In this document: positions 27,458-36,440 of the stretch, piece after piece
How the letters are laid out: every line of letters starts with the position of its first letter
Numbering within the stretch: the stretch's first letter is position 1
Source: Tepidibacter sp.
GTDB lineage: Bacteria; Bacillota; Clostridia; Peptostreptococcales; Peptostreptococcaceae
Length of the DNA: 64,000 bases
Direction: 5' to 3'
NCBI RefSeq assembly: GCF_025210165.1
Contig: NZ_JAOASI010000046.1
Span: 62,001 to 126,000, forward strand
Program-made: the position numbers and the translations under genes
The notes under the pieces: generated by a model
Told to the model about the DNA's origin: nothing
The model's database searches: none
The model's input: the letters and a program-made list of their open reading frames with translations, nothing else

Positions 27458-28240
27458 ATGGAACATATATATTTAGGTATAAGCAATAATTATAAAGAAT
27501 TGGCAAATGAAATCAAATTAGATAAAAATGTAAATCAATTAAAAGGATTAATTGAAATAGACATACCTGTTTATGAAGATAAACAACAAACAAAACTATT
27601 GATATGCTCACAATTAACTAACTTTATTATAAATAAAGTTAAAAATAAAGTTTTAAAAGAAATTGTAAATACAAGCTATAGAAATACATATTTATCTGAA
27701 GTTGATAGCATATATAAATGCTCTTTGGGGTTGTTTAATAATAAAGAACAGGAAATAAAACGAATTTTATTCAATAGGATGTATACTTATCTTTCAGATA
27801 ATGATTATTTAAATATAAATGGATTTATAAAATTTAGATTAAGAGATTTTATGGATTATATTTTAGAACTAAAGGATAGAGGATTTGAAGAATATTTAAT
27901 TGAAAAAGACTATAACGAATTTATAAAATTATTGAAGTATTTTGTAGATGTACAAGAAGAAAAAATAGAGATTTTAAATCTATATATAGAAAAAGATGGA
28001 ACATTTAAACTATATGATAAGGATAACAAAGACCTAGAAGAAACGTATGCAGAAGATATGTTTGATATAGCTTTAAGAGAAAATATGAATGAAGAGGACT
28101 TTTTAATAAGTGCATTGATTACATTATGTCCAAAACAAATATATATTCAAGATAATTTAGAAAGCAATCTATCAAAAGAGATTATACAAACTATAAAAGC
28201 TATATTTGAAGGAAGGGTTACGGTTGGTTATAGAGCTTAA
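27458..28240 (+). CDS. ytxC: Putative sporulation protein YtxC
   Basis: A 260-residue protein of the YtxC family of endospore formers. The conserved C-terminal part reads LISALITLCPKQIYIQDN and ends IIQTIKAIFEGRVTV, as in the family. Function is not known beyond an association with sporulation. The ATG at 27458 has AAAGGAG 8 nt upstream, and that site overlaps the DUF6873 stop. A hairpin overlaps the stop codon. Confidence 0.8.
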   Translation: MEHIYLGISNNYKELANEIKLDKNVNQLKGLIEIDIPVYEDKQQTKLLICSQLTNFIINKVKNKVLKEIVNTSYRNTYLSEVDSIYKCSLGLFNNKEQEIKRILFNRMYTYLSDNDYLNINGFIKFRLRDFMDYILELKDRGFEEYLIEKDYNEFIKLLKYFVDVQEEKIEILNLYIEKDGTFKLYDKDNKDLEETYAEDMFDIALRENMNEEDFLISALITLCPKQIYIQDNLESNLSKEIIQTIKAIFEGRVTVGYRA

Positions 28241-28254
28241 TGCTCTATTTTTTT
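28230..28254 (+). terminator. Intrinsic terminator overlapping the ytxC stop
   Basis: ATAGAGC and GCTCTAT form a 7-bp stem around TTAAT, followed by seven T; the TAA stop is in the loop. Confidence 0.82.
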
Positions 28255-28337
28255 GGCTTTAATTGACATTTTAAACTTATAAATATGTTATAATATTAAC
28301 AAAAAGTATATAGAAAAAGCTTTTTGGAGGTGATTTC

Positions 28338-30041
28338 GTGAAGTATATATTAAATTTCTCAAATGTAAATTGTAAGAACTGTTATAAGTGTATAAGGGGA
28401 TGTCCTGTTAAAGCTATAAAAATGGAAGATAACAAGTCTTGTTTTGTAGAAGAATTGTGTATTGGTTGTGGAAATTGTTTTAAAGTATGCCCACAACATT
28501 CAAAAAAAATGACGTCTTATTTAGGGCAAGTTAAAGAATATATAAGATTAGGATATAAAGTTGTAGCAAGTGTAGCACCTTCTTCTGTTGCAGATTTAGA
28601 AAATATAAATTATAAAAAATTTGTAGGAGCTCTTAAAAAAATAGGATTTTATAAAGTGGAAGAAACTATAGTTGGAGCAAAAGCTATAACGGAAGAATAT
28701 GAAAAATATATAAAAAATAATAAGCAAAATATATACATATCATCTTGTTGTCCAACTATAAATTATCTAATAACTAAATATCATGAAGATATAATCAAAT
28801 ATTTAATGCCTGTGGATTCTCCTATGATAGCTCATGGTAAATATCTAAAAAAAATATATGGAGAAGATATAAAGGTAGTATTTATAGGACCGTGCATATC
28901 TAAAAAATATGAGTCATTAAATGATAGCGGTGGAATTATTGATAAAGTTATAAGCATACAAGAATGTATAGATTCAATCAATGATATGGATATAAATGAT
29001 ATTGAAGAAAGAGAATTCGATAATAAGCCGTTAGGGGATGTTACTTTATTTCCCGTAGAAGAGGGCATGAATTTTAATATGGGAGAGATAAATAAAGTAA
29101 AGGTTTCTGGTATGGATAATGTTAAGGACTTAATTAATAGTATAGAAAATAATGAACTTAATAATATGTTTATAGAGATTAATGCATGTTCGGGATCATG
29201 TGTAGGAGGAGTAGGATTTAAGAATGACAAGGGAATATATTATAGGAAGAACAGGGTAAAACAATATACTGGGCAGAGGAGTTTAGATCAAAAATATTTG
29301 AACAATATAAGGGAAGTATTCAAGGGGTTAAGCTTAAAAAAAGAGTTTAAGAGTTATGGAATAAAATTTGATATTCCAAGTGAATATGAAATAAGAGAAA
29401 TATTAGCTTCTATAGGAAAAAAAACTGTTAAAGATGAATTAAACTGTGGTGCTTGTGGATATGATACTTGTAGGGATAAGGCTATAGCTGTTTATAGGAA
29501 GTTAGCTCAAAGGCATATGTGCATGGGATATATGAAGGATAGAGTAGAAGCAGTAAGCAATGTTATATTTGAAGCAACTCCAAATTACATAGTGATAGTA
29601 GGTTATGATTTTAAGATAATAGATATAAATAATGCAATGGCAAGTGTTATAAAGAAAAAAAGAGAGGAACTAATCGGAGAATATATAGGAGATTATATTG
29701 ATATTAAATATTTTATAGACGTTTTATATAGTAAAGAGGATATTATATCTAAAAAACTAAAGTGGAAAGAGTATGATAAGGATACTCAAAGCAGTATAAT
29801 TTTATTAAAAGAACATAGCGCTTTGCTTGGAATATACATAGATACGACAAAAGAAGAAAATCAAAGAAAAACTATAAGAAAAGTTAAGTTAAATACAATA
29901 AATACAGCTCAAAATGTAATTAACAAGCAGATGAGAGTAGCGCAAGAAATAGCTTCTTTACTTGGAGAGACTACTGCTGAAACTAAGGTGATATTGACTC
30001 AATTAAAAGAATTAGCTATGAAGGGAGAGGAGGAAGATTAA
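28338..30041 (+). CDS. [FeFe]-hydrogenase-like sensor protein with ferredoxin, Fe-S and PAS domains
   Basis: Domain order in 567 residues: two ferredoxin motifs (CKNCYKCIRGCPVKA and CIGCGNCFKVCP), an H-cluster domain, a four-cysteine Fe-S domain (Cys370, 373, 378, 395) and a PAS domain at about 405-500. The H-cluster cysteines are present in variant motifs: SSCCP at 135-139, GPC at 184-186, and NACSGSC at 282-288. Variant motifs, a PAS domain and a SpoIIE-type phosphatase next door match the putative sensory group of [FeFe]-hydrogenases rather than a catalytic bulk enzyme. Role as a hydrogen or redox sensor is inferred. The start is GTG behind GGAGGTGAT. Confidence 0.87.
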   Translation: MKYILNFSNVNCKNCYKCIRGCPVKAIKMEDNKSCFVEELCIGCGNCFKVCPQHSKKMTSYLGQVKEYIRLGYKVVASVAPSSVADLENINYKKFVGALKKIGFYKVEETIVGAKAITEEYEKYIKNNKQNIYISSCCPTINYLITKYHEDIIKYLMPVDSPMIAHGKYLKKIYGEDIKVVFIGPCISKKYESLNDSGGIIDKVISIQECIDSINDMDINDIEEREFDNKPLGDVTLFPVEEGMNFNMGEINKVKVSGMDNVKDLINSIENNELNNMFIEINACSGSCVGGVGFKNDKGIYYRKNRVKQYTGQRSLDQKYLNNIREVFKGLSLKKEFKSYGIKFDIPSEYEIREILASIGKKTVKDELNCGACGYDTCRDKAIAVYRKLAQRHMCMGYMKDRVEAVSNVIFEATPNYIVIVGYDFKIIDINNAMASVIKKKREELIGEYIGDYIDIKYFIDVLYSKEDIISKKLKWKEYDKDTQSSIILLKEHSALLGIYIDTTKEENQRKTIRKVKLNTINTAQNVINKQMRVAQEIASLLGETTAETKVILTQLKELAMKGEEED

Positions 30042-30066
30042 ACAATATTTTTTAGATATAGCGTAT

Positions 30067-31212
30067 TTGAGTTTGAAAAAATATAAAGAAGAATTATGTG
30101 GTGACAAAGTAGAAATAGAAAAATTTGATCAAGGTTGCATCGTTGTATTATCAGATGGGTTAGGTTCAGGAGTAAAAGCTAATATATTAGCTACTCTTAC
30201 ATCTAAGATAGCTGTGACTATGATGAAAAATGGACTTAGTATAGAAGAGGTTGTAGATACAATAATTAATACATTACCAACTTGCAAGGTTAGAGAACTT
30301 GCCTATTCTACTTTTACTATAATATACATATCTAATACAGGTGAATGCTATATAGCTAGATTTGATAATCCAGAGGTGCTTATTAAAAGAAATGGAAATA
30401 TTGATATAATTGAAGGAGAAGAGGTTATAATATCAGGTAGAAGAGTTATAGAATCTAAATTTAACTTGAAGAAGGATGATATAATAGTTTCTTTTAGTGA
30501 TGGAGTTTTAAATGCTGGGAATGGAAAAAATTTAAATTTAGGATGGAATTTGAACAGTGTATCTGAATACATTAAGACTATTCCATCGGACATTTCCTCT
30601 ATAAGTTTAATAAAAAAGGTAATTGGAACATGTGACAACTTATACATGAAAAAACCAGGAGATGATACTACTGTACTTGCAGTAAAGATAATGGAAAAAA
30701 AGCATGTAACCTTGCTTACAGGACCTCCATTAGACCCTAAAGACGATAAGATAGTAGTTCAAAATCTTATAAAAAGCACAGGTAAAAAAATAGTTTGTGG
30801 GGGGACTACCGCTGAAATAGTTGAAAGAGAGATGGATACTGAGTTTGAAATGGATATGAAAAATATAACAGGAGATATACCTCCTATTGGATATATAAAA
30901 AATATTGATTTAGTAACAGAAGGTATGATAACCTTAAAAAAGGTACTTAAAGTACTTGATGAATATAAAAATAATAAGTATCATATAGATGATATTTTTA
31001 AGCATAATAAAGAACAAAATGGAGCATATAGGATACTCAAAATATTGATAGATGAATGTACTCATATTGACTTTTTACTTGGAAGAAGTGTAAATTCGGC
31101 TTATGAAAATTTTGATTTTCAAGAGAATCTAGCAACAAAGGTTGAAATTGTAGAAAAAATAAAAGATAAATTAATAGAGTTAGGAAAAGTGGTTAATGTA
31201 TTTTATTACTAA
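30067..31212 (+). CDS. SpoIIE family (PP2C-type) protein phosphatase
   Basis: A PP2C-fold serine phosphatase of 381 residues from the TTG used here. Metal-binding motifs are seen in VVLSDGLGSGVKAN (residues 26-39), VSFSDGVLNAG and GDDTTVLAVKI. It follows the hydrogenase-like sensor and probably acts as its output, dephosphorylating an unknown protein. The TTG at 30067 has no ribosome site. The frame stays open upstream, and an ATT at 30037, overlapping the previous stop and close to GGGAGAGGAGG, would add the residues KQYFLDIAYL that I recall at the start of homologues. The true gene may therefore begin at 30037. Confidence 0.88.
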   Translation: MSLKKYKEELCGDKVEIEKFDQGCIVVLSDGLGSGVKANILATLTSKIAVTMMKNGLSIEEVVDTIINTLPTCKVRELAYSTFTIIYISNTGECYIARFDNPEVLIKRNGNIDIIEGEEVIISGRRVIESKFNLKKDDIIVSFSDGVLNAGNGKNLNLGWNLNSVSEYIKTIPSDISSISLIKKVIGTCDNLYMKKPGDDTTVLAVKIMEKKHVTLLTGPPLDPKDDKIVVQNLIKSTGKKIVCGGTTAEIVEREMDTEFEMDMKNITGDIPPIGYIKNIDLVTEGMITLKKVLKVLDEYKNNKYHIDDIFKHNKEQNGAYRILKILIDECTHIDFLLGRSVNSAYENFDFQENLATKVEIVEKIKDKLIELGKVVNVFYY

Positions 31213-31223
31213 GGAGGAATCAA

Positions 31224-31829
31224 ATGACAGTTGTGATGAAGATACTATTTTTAGGATGTATAGGAGCTGTTATAGGCTGGGTTACTAATATACTTGCTAT
31301 AAAGTTAATATTTAGACCTATAAAACCTATAAATATACCTATTATAAACTTAAAAATAGAAGGACTTATACCAAAAAGAAGAAAAGAAATAGCAAAATCT
31401 ATAGGAGATGTGGTAGAGCAAGAGTTAATATCTATAGAAGATATAATAACTAATATGGTAAAAGAAGAAGATAAGGACAATCTTATAAAGGCTGTAAAAC
31501 TTAAGGCTGATGAGATTATAGAACAAAAACTACCACCCTTTATACCTGAAACATTTAAGGGTATGATAAAAGAATATTTGGATAAAATAATTCAGGAAGA
31601 AATAGGACAAGTAATAGGAGACTTAAGTGGGTATTTAATTCATAAATCTTCTAAGCGAATAAGAATAGGAAAAATGGTAGAAGATAAGATAAATGAGTTC
31701 GATTTAGAAAAATTAGAAGAAATAATAATTAGTATAGCTAAAAAAGAATTAAAGCATATTGAGGTTCTAGGATTTATATTAGGATTTTTTATAGGCATAC
31801 TACAAGGAATTATTGTAATTAATTTTTAA
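31224..31829 (+). CDS. DUF445 family membrane protein
   Basis: A 201-residue protein with hydrophobic segments at both ends (ILFLGCIGAVIGWVTNILAI and VLGFILGFFIGILQGIIVI) and a charged helical middle. The N-terminal GAVIGWVTNILAIKLIFRP is the DUF445 (YheB-like) signature. Function is unknown. It starts 11 nt after the phosphatase gene, behind AAGGAGG, so it is likely in the same operon. Confidence 0.88.
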   Translation: MTVVMKILFLGCIGAVIGWVTNILAIKLIFRPIKPINIPIINLKIEGLIPKRRKEIAKSIGDVVEQELISIEDIITNMVKEEDKDNLIKAVKLKADEIIEQKLPPFIPETFKGMIKEYLDKIIQEEIGQVIGDLSGYLIHKSSKRIRIGKMVEDKINEFDLEKLEEIIISIAKKELKHIEVLGFILGFFIGILQGIIVINF

Positions 31830-31836
31830 AAAGATA

Positions 31837-31865
31837 TTGACAATTTATTTTATGAGATATATAAT
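31837..31865 (+). promoter_or_regulatory. Sigma-A-type promoter of thrS
   Basis: TTGACA at 31837-31842, a 17-nt spacer and TATAAT at 31860-31865 lie just before the T-box leader. Both boxes match the consensus fully. Confidence 0.85.
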
Positions 31866-31884
31866 CAGATAAAATCAAATTAAT

Positions 31885-32117
31885 GATAAAGCGATGAATA
31901 AGGAAGAGTAAATTATACCCAGTTTCAAGAGAAGAAGTGTCACCGGCTGAGAGCATTTCTAAATATGGATAATTGAAAACTACCTTAGAGTTGAATTGAT
32001 TAGTCTTTAGATGAAAAATTCAGGATGATTACCTTATAATCTTCAAGAGGGCTTTTGCCAACTTGGGTGGAACCGCGAGATTATACTCGTCCCAGATTTT
32101 ATGGGACGGGTTTTTTT
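31885..32117 (+). promoter_or_regulatory. T-box leader of thrS with terminator
   Basis: The T-box motif AACTTGGGTGGAACCGCG lies at 32060-32077. The terminator CTCGTCCCA/TGGGACGGG (32086-32110) with a T-run follows. The likely specifier is the threonine codon ACC at 31942-31944, in a position like that of TTC in the pheS leader; this reading is inferred. Uncharged threonine tRNA would promote read-through into thrS. Confidence 0.93.
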
Positions 32118-32162
32118 ATATTTAAAACCAAAATAGTTAATAAATACAGGAGGGTGAATGTA

Positions 32163-34082
32163 ATGGGTAAAGTAAAGGTTACTTTAAAAGATGGATCAGT
32201 AAAAGAATTTGATAAAGGCGTATCTATACTAGATATTGCTAAATCAATAAGTGAAGGCCTTGCAAGAAATATAGTTGCAGGACAAGTAAATGGAGCTACT
32301 GTTGGAGTTAATTATAAATTAGAAGAAGATTCAGAGATTAATTTATTAAAATTTGATGATGCTGAGGGTAAAGAAGTATTTAGACATACAAGTGCTCATA
32401 TACTAGCTCAAGCTATAAAAAGATTATACCCTGAGGCAAAGCTTGCTATAGGACCAGCAATAGACAATGGATTCTATTATGATATAGATTTAGAAGAAAG
32501 ATTAACAACTGATCATTTAGAAAAAATACAAGCAGAAATGAAGAAAATAGTTAAAGAAAATTTAGCTATAGAAGGCTTTGAACTTTCAAAAGAAGAAGCA
32601 ATAAAGTTAATGAAGGAAAAAAATGAAGATTACAAAGTTGAATTAATAGAAGACCTTCCAGAAGGAGAAGTACTATCTTTTTATAAGCAAGGAGATTTTG
32701 TAGACCTATGTAGAGGACCACATATTCCTACTACTAAAAAAGTTAAATCTATAAAATTATTAAGTGTAGCAGGTGCTTACTGGCGTGGAGATGAAAAGAA
32801 TAAAATGCTTCAAAGAATATATGGTACTTCATTTGAAAAGAATAAAGACTTAGAAGCTTACTTAACAATGCTTGAAGAAGCTAAGAAGAGAGATCATAGA
32901 AAACTAGGTAAAGAATTAGGATTATTCGTAATTCCAGATGAAGGACCAGGATTCCCATTATTCTTGCCAAGAGGAATGGAGCTTAAAAATAAATTATTAG
33001 AATACTGGAGAGAAATTCATAGAAAAGATGGATATGTTGAAATAGAAACTCCTATAATATTAAACCAACACTTATGGGAAACTTCAGGACACTGGTATCA
33101 CTATAAAGAAAATATGTACACAGTTCAAATTGATGAATCAGATTTTGCTATAAAGCCTATGAACTGTCCAGGAGGAATGCTTGCATATAAAACTCAAATG
33201 CATTCATACAAAGATTTCCCAATGCGTGTTGCTGAATTAGGTAGAGTTCATAGACATGAATTATCAGGAGCATTACATGGACTTATGAGAGTTAGAGCAT
33301 TTACTCAAGATGATGCACATATATTCATGCTACCTGAGCAAATAAAAGATGAAATAAAAGGTGTTGCTAAGTTAATAGATGAGGTATATAAGACTTTTGG
33401 ATTTAAATACCATGTAGAATTATCTACAAGACCAGAAGGATCTATTGGAACTGATGAAGAGTGGGAAGTAGCTGAAAATGGATTAAGAGAAGCTTTAGAG
33501 GAATTAGGACTTGATTATAAATTAAATGAAGGAGATGGAGCTTTCTACGGACCAAAGATTGACTTCCACTTACAAGATTGTATAGGAAGAACATGGCAAT
33601 GTGGAACTATACAGCTAGATATGCAGTTACCTCAAAGATTTGACTTAACTTATATAGGAAAAGATGGAGAAAAGCATAGACCTATTATGATACACAGAGT
33701 TGCCTTTGGAAGTATAGAAAGATTTATAGGTATATTAATAGAGCACTTTGCAGGTAAATTCCCATTATGGTTAGCTCCTGTTCAAGTTAAGGTACTTCCT
33801 ATATCTGATAAATATATAGACTATGCAAATAAAGTAAAAGAAATCTTATTTGATAAAGGAATCAGAGTGGAAATAGATAACAGAGCAGAAAAAATAGGAT
33901 ATAAGATAAGAGAAGCACAACTTGAGAAAGTTCCTTACATGTTAATTGTAGGAGAAAAAGAACAAGAAAATAATGAAATATCTGTTCGTTCAAGAGATAA
34001 AGGAGAAATAGGATCTATATCTGTTGATGAATTTGTAGAAAGTATATTAAAAGAGCAAAAAGATAGAGCTAATAGCTTATAA
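32163..34082 (+). CDS. thrS: Threonine--tRNA ligase
   Basis: Class II synthetase of 639 residues. Domain order: TGS (about 1-62), the editing domain with HTSAHILAQA and the SVAGAYWRGD stretch, the catalytic core with MNCPGG, RVHRHELSGALHGLMRVR (motif 2) and HRVAFGSIERFIGILIEHFAG (motif 3), then the anticodon-binding domain starting at FPLWLAPVQV. All standard domains are present. The frame is open through the T-box, but ATG at 32163 behind GGAGGGTG gives the normal start. Confidence 0.97.
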   Translation: MGKVKVTLKDGSVKEFDKGVSILDIAKSISEGLARNIVAGQVNGATVGVNYKLEEDSEINLLKFDDAEGKEVFRHTSAHILAQAIKRLYPEAKLAIGPAIDNGFYYDIDLEERLTTDHLEKIQAEMKKIVKENLAIEGFELSKEEAIKLMKEKNEDYKVELIEDLPEGEVLSFYKQGDFVDLCRGPHIPTTKKVKSIKLLSVAGAYWRGDEKNKMLQRIYGTSFEKNKDLEAYLTMLEEAKKRDHRKLGKELGLFVIPDEGPGFPLFLPRGMELKNKLLEYWREIHRKDGYVEIETPIILNQHLWETSGHWYHYKENMYTVQIDESDFAIKPMNCPGGMLAYKTQMHSYKDFPMRVAELGRVHRHELSGALHGLMRVRAFTQDDAHIFMLPEQIKDEIKGVAKLIDEVYKTFGFKYHVELSTRPEGSIGTDEEWEVAENGLREALEELGLDYKLNEGDGAFYGPKIDFHLQDCIGRTWQCGTIQLDMQLPQRFDLTYIGKDGEKHRPIMIHRVAFGSIERFIGILIEHFAGKFPLWLAPVQVKVLPISDKYIDYANKVKEILFDKGIRVEIDNRAEKIGYKIREAQLEKVPYMLIVGEKEQENNEISVRSRDKGEIGSISVDEFVESILKEQKDRANSL

Positions 34083-34115
34083 AAAAATATCGACTCATAT
34101 GAGTCGATATTTTTT
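34083..34115. terminator. Palindromic terminator after thrS
   Basis: AAAATATCGACT and its complement surround CATATG, followed by a T-run. Confidence 0.85.
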
Positions 34116-34215
34116 ATTCTTTAATGAAACTATATCATTTTTGTTTTGTATGAATTAAATTATATTGAATGAAAATAGAAAATCAAGTAATAAAAACTAG
34201 AAAAATCACAAAATA

Positions 34216-34244
34216 TTACAAAAAAATTTATTATATGGTATAAT
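34216..34244 (+). promoter_or_regulatory. Candidate promoter of the agr locus
   Basis: TTACAA at 34216-34221, a 17-nt spacer and TATAAT at 34239-34244 lie 36 nt before agrC. Confidence 0.6.
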
Positions 34245-34280
34245 TCATATTAAAGTATACATATTTGAAATGGTGGTAAA

Positions 34281-35603
34281 ATGGAACATGTAAGTTGGAT
34301 AACTATATTTTTAGCAAGTATACCAGAATCATTTTTTATATTATTAATAGCTATAACATCCATAGGATGTAAAGTTGACTTTAAAAAAATATTTGTAATG
34401 TCGATTATAGAAGGTATATTGTTTTATATTTATATGAATTATTTGTTATTACCTGTAGATATACATTCGTGGATAGTAACAATCATTTTAATATTACTAG
34501 TATATTTTTTCTTTAAAATAGATATGCAGAGTTCTTTTATATCTATAACTTTTTCTATGATATTATCTTTCTTAATTCAATATCTAAATTTAATTTGTAT
34601 ATATGTTTTTGGAATGAAATATAATACTTTATTAGAAAATGAAATAGTACGTATATTATTTTTTTATCCATCGCTAATTTTACTAGGAATAATAGCTTTT
34701 GTAATATATAAAAAAGATATAGTGTTTTACAAATTTTATATGAAGAAAGAAAATAAAGATTATGTTATAGATAATAAAACTATATCTACTATGTTTTTAA
34801 TATTAAATTTTATAATGATAGTAGTATTTGATATGTATGTGAAAGTTTTTGAGAATGATATCTTTAGTTTAAAAGAAAAAATAAATTTGATAATAGTAGC
34901 TTGCTTGTTTTTATTATTATTTTTCGTATTGATGATAATGTTTAGATTTGTAGATAGAAATATAAAAAATAAGTATGAAACTATTTTAATAGAAAAAAGT
35001 CTAGAAGATATGAAAAAAAATATAAATATTTTAAAAAAACAAAGACATGACTATTTAAGACATATGCAGATTATATCGTCTTTGTTGGATGATAATAAGT
35101 TTGATAGTGCTAAAGAGTATATAGATAATCTAACAGATTATATAAATAGTGAAGCTAAATATATAGATACTGGAAATACATTTTTAAATGCTGTTATAAG
35201 TCTTAAAGAGGAACAATCAAAGCATAGGCAGATAGAATTTAAAACTAATGTAAAGAGCAAAATAGTAGGATTGAAAATACCTAATTTTGAAATTTGCAAT
35301 ATAGTATCTAATATAGTAGATAATGCACTTGATTCACTTGATGAAATTGAACAAAATAATAAATATGTAGAATTAATTATTTATGGAGATGAACTTTGCT
35401 ATATATTTAAGATAAGAAATAATGGGAATAAAATAGAATTTACAGATAGGATATTTGAAGAAGGATTTAGCACTAAAAAAGGTAAAGATAGAGGTTTTGG
35501 ACTTTATATAGTAAAACAAACTCTTGAAAAATATAAATCGAGTATATTTGTAGACAGCAATAAAGAAGTAACTGAATTTAGTATTGTGATCCCTAAGTAT
35601 TGA
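34281..35603 (+). CDS. agrC: AgrC-type sensor histidine kinase (GHKL ATPase)
   Basis: A 440-residue membrane kinase. Six or seven hydrophobic helices fill residues 1-225, followed by a coiled stretch, the phosphoacceptor region KKQRHDYLRHMQIISSLLDD near 250, and a GHKL ATPase with NIVSNIVDNALDSLDE (N box) and GFGLYIVKQTLEKY (G box). The layout and the neighbouring agrB, agrD and LytTR regulator genes identify it as the receptor for the cyclic peptide. TGGTGG precedes the ATG. Confidence 0.88.
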   Translation: MEHVSWITIFLASIPESFFILLIAITSIGCKVDFKKIFVMSIIEGILFYIYMNYLLLPVDIHSWIVTIILILLVYFFFKIDMQSSFISITFSMILSFLIQYLNLICIYVFGMKYNTLLENEIVRILFFYPSLILLGIIAFVIYKKDIVFYKFYMKKENKDYVIDNKTISTMFLILNFIMIVVFDMYVKVFENDIFSLKEKINLIIVACLFLLLFFVLMIMFRFVDRNIKNKYETILIEKSLEDMKKNINILKKQRHDYLRHMQIISSLLDDNKFDSAKEYIDNLTDYINSEAKYIDTGNTFLNAVISLKEEQSKHRQIEFKTNVKSKIVGLKIPNFEICNIVSNIVDNALDSLDEIEQNNKYVELIIYGDELCYIFKIRNNGNKIEFTDRIFEEGFSTKKGKDRGFGLYIVKQTLEKYKSSIFVDSNKEVTEFSIVIPKY

Positions 35604-35617
35604 TGGAGTGATAAACT

Positions 35618-36247
35618 ATGGTTGGAATTATATCTAATAAGATATCATTGTATTTTCAAAATCAATTAAGTCTTGATGAAGAGGATAGAGAAGTAATAGA
35701 ATATGGCTCATTTGTAGTTATAGGTGGTTGCTTTAAAATTATTATGTTAATAACTTTAGGGTTATTATTTGGAGTTTTAAAGTATGCACTTATAATATCT
35801 ACTACATTTGCTTTATTTAGAACATTTTCAGGAGGAGTACATGCTAATACATATAAGGGGTGTATGATTCTCACAATGAGTTTATTTATAGGATTATCTA
35901 TAATTGTGAGATTATTTGAAAATAATATTAATTATAGGATGTTTATATTATTTATTGTTTTGACAATAGTATATAGTGTTTATTCTATCTTTAGATTTGT
36001 ACCTAAAGATACACCTAATAGAATTATAAGTGATGAAGAAGAAAAGAAAAAATTTAAAAAAATAACTTCTTATGTATTTATATTATATACATTCTCTATG
36101 TTTGCATTGTTATATTATAAAATACAATATACTTTTATTTTAGCTGGTTTTATAGGAATTTTTATGCAAATGTTACTATTGCATCCTATAGCTTATAGGG
36201 TTGTTAATAAATTTGATAATATTTTAAAAGGGAGGATTTCAAAATGA
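35618..36247 (+). CDS. agrB: AgrB-type autoinducer-processing membrane protease
   Basis: AgrB cuts and cyclises the AgrD precursor at the membrane. The 209-residue protein has about five or six hydrophobic segments and the catalytic pair His75 and Cys82 in RTFSGGVHANTYKGC; the 7-residue spacing equals that of staphylococcal AgrB (His77/Cys84). Its stop overlaps the agrD start (ATGA), so translation is coupled. GGAGTGAT precedes the ATG. Confidence 0.92.
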   Translation: MVGIISNKISLYFQNQLSLDEEDREVIEYGSFVVIGGCFKIIMLITLGLLFGVLKYALIISTTFALFRTFSGGVHANTYKGCMILTMSLFIGLSIIVRLFENNINYRMFILFIVLTIVYSVYSIFRFVPKDTPNRIISDEEEKKKFKKITSYVFILYTFSMFALLYYKIQYTFILAGFIGIFMQMLLLHPIAYRVVNKFDNILKGRISK

Positions 36248-36375
36248 AAAACTTAAAGAAAATGGCATTAGTTTCAGCAAGAAAATGTTTAGACAAGGTA
36301 GCTCAAAATACATGTAATGCAGCAAGTAGTAGAGCTTTATACCAACCAAAAACACCAAAAAAATTACAAAAATAA
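36244..36375 (+). CDS. agrD: AgrD cyclic autoinducer peptide precursor, 43 aa
   Basis: A 43-codon gene starting in the agrB stop codon behind GGGAGG. The N-terminal part, MKNLKKMALVSARKCLDKVA, is an amphipathic leader; the recognition tail is YQPKTPKKLQK, very typical of clostridial AgrD. Between them lies QNTCNAASSRAL. In most AgrD the ring-forming residue is five positions before the YQPK-type tail; here that residue is Ser28, while Cys24 sits four positions earlier. The signal may therefore be a serine lactone, or a larger ring using Cys24. Product structure is inferred. Confidence 0.85.
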   Translation: MKNLKKMALVSARKCLDKVAQNTCNAASSRALYQPKTPKKLQK

Positions 36376-36412
36376 TATAAAGCCTGTACATTTTATGTGT
36401 ACAGGCTTTATA
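36376..36412 (+). terminator. Hairpin between agrD and agrA
   Basis: A 15-bp perfect stem, with arms at 36376-36390 and 36398-36412 around a 7-nt loop. The T-run is weak, so it may be a leaky terminator that reduces agrA read-through, or an RNA-processing site. Confidence 0.7.
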
Positions 36413-36440
36413 TTATAAGATGTGAAATGGAGATGTTAAA

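Noticed and set aside
28263..28294. Promoter TTGACA/TATAAT before the hydrogenase-like gene
   Set aside because: Both boxes are good but the spacer is 20 nt, too long for a confident sigma-A promoter.
32055..32162. Extended N-terminus of thrS reaching into the leader
   Set aside because: The extra codons are T-box and terminator sequence; ATG 32163 has the proper ribosome site and the TGS domain starts there.
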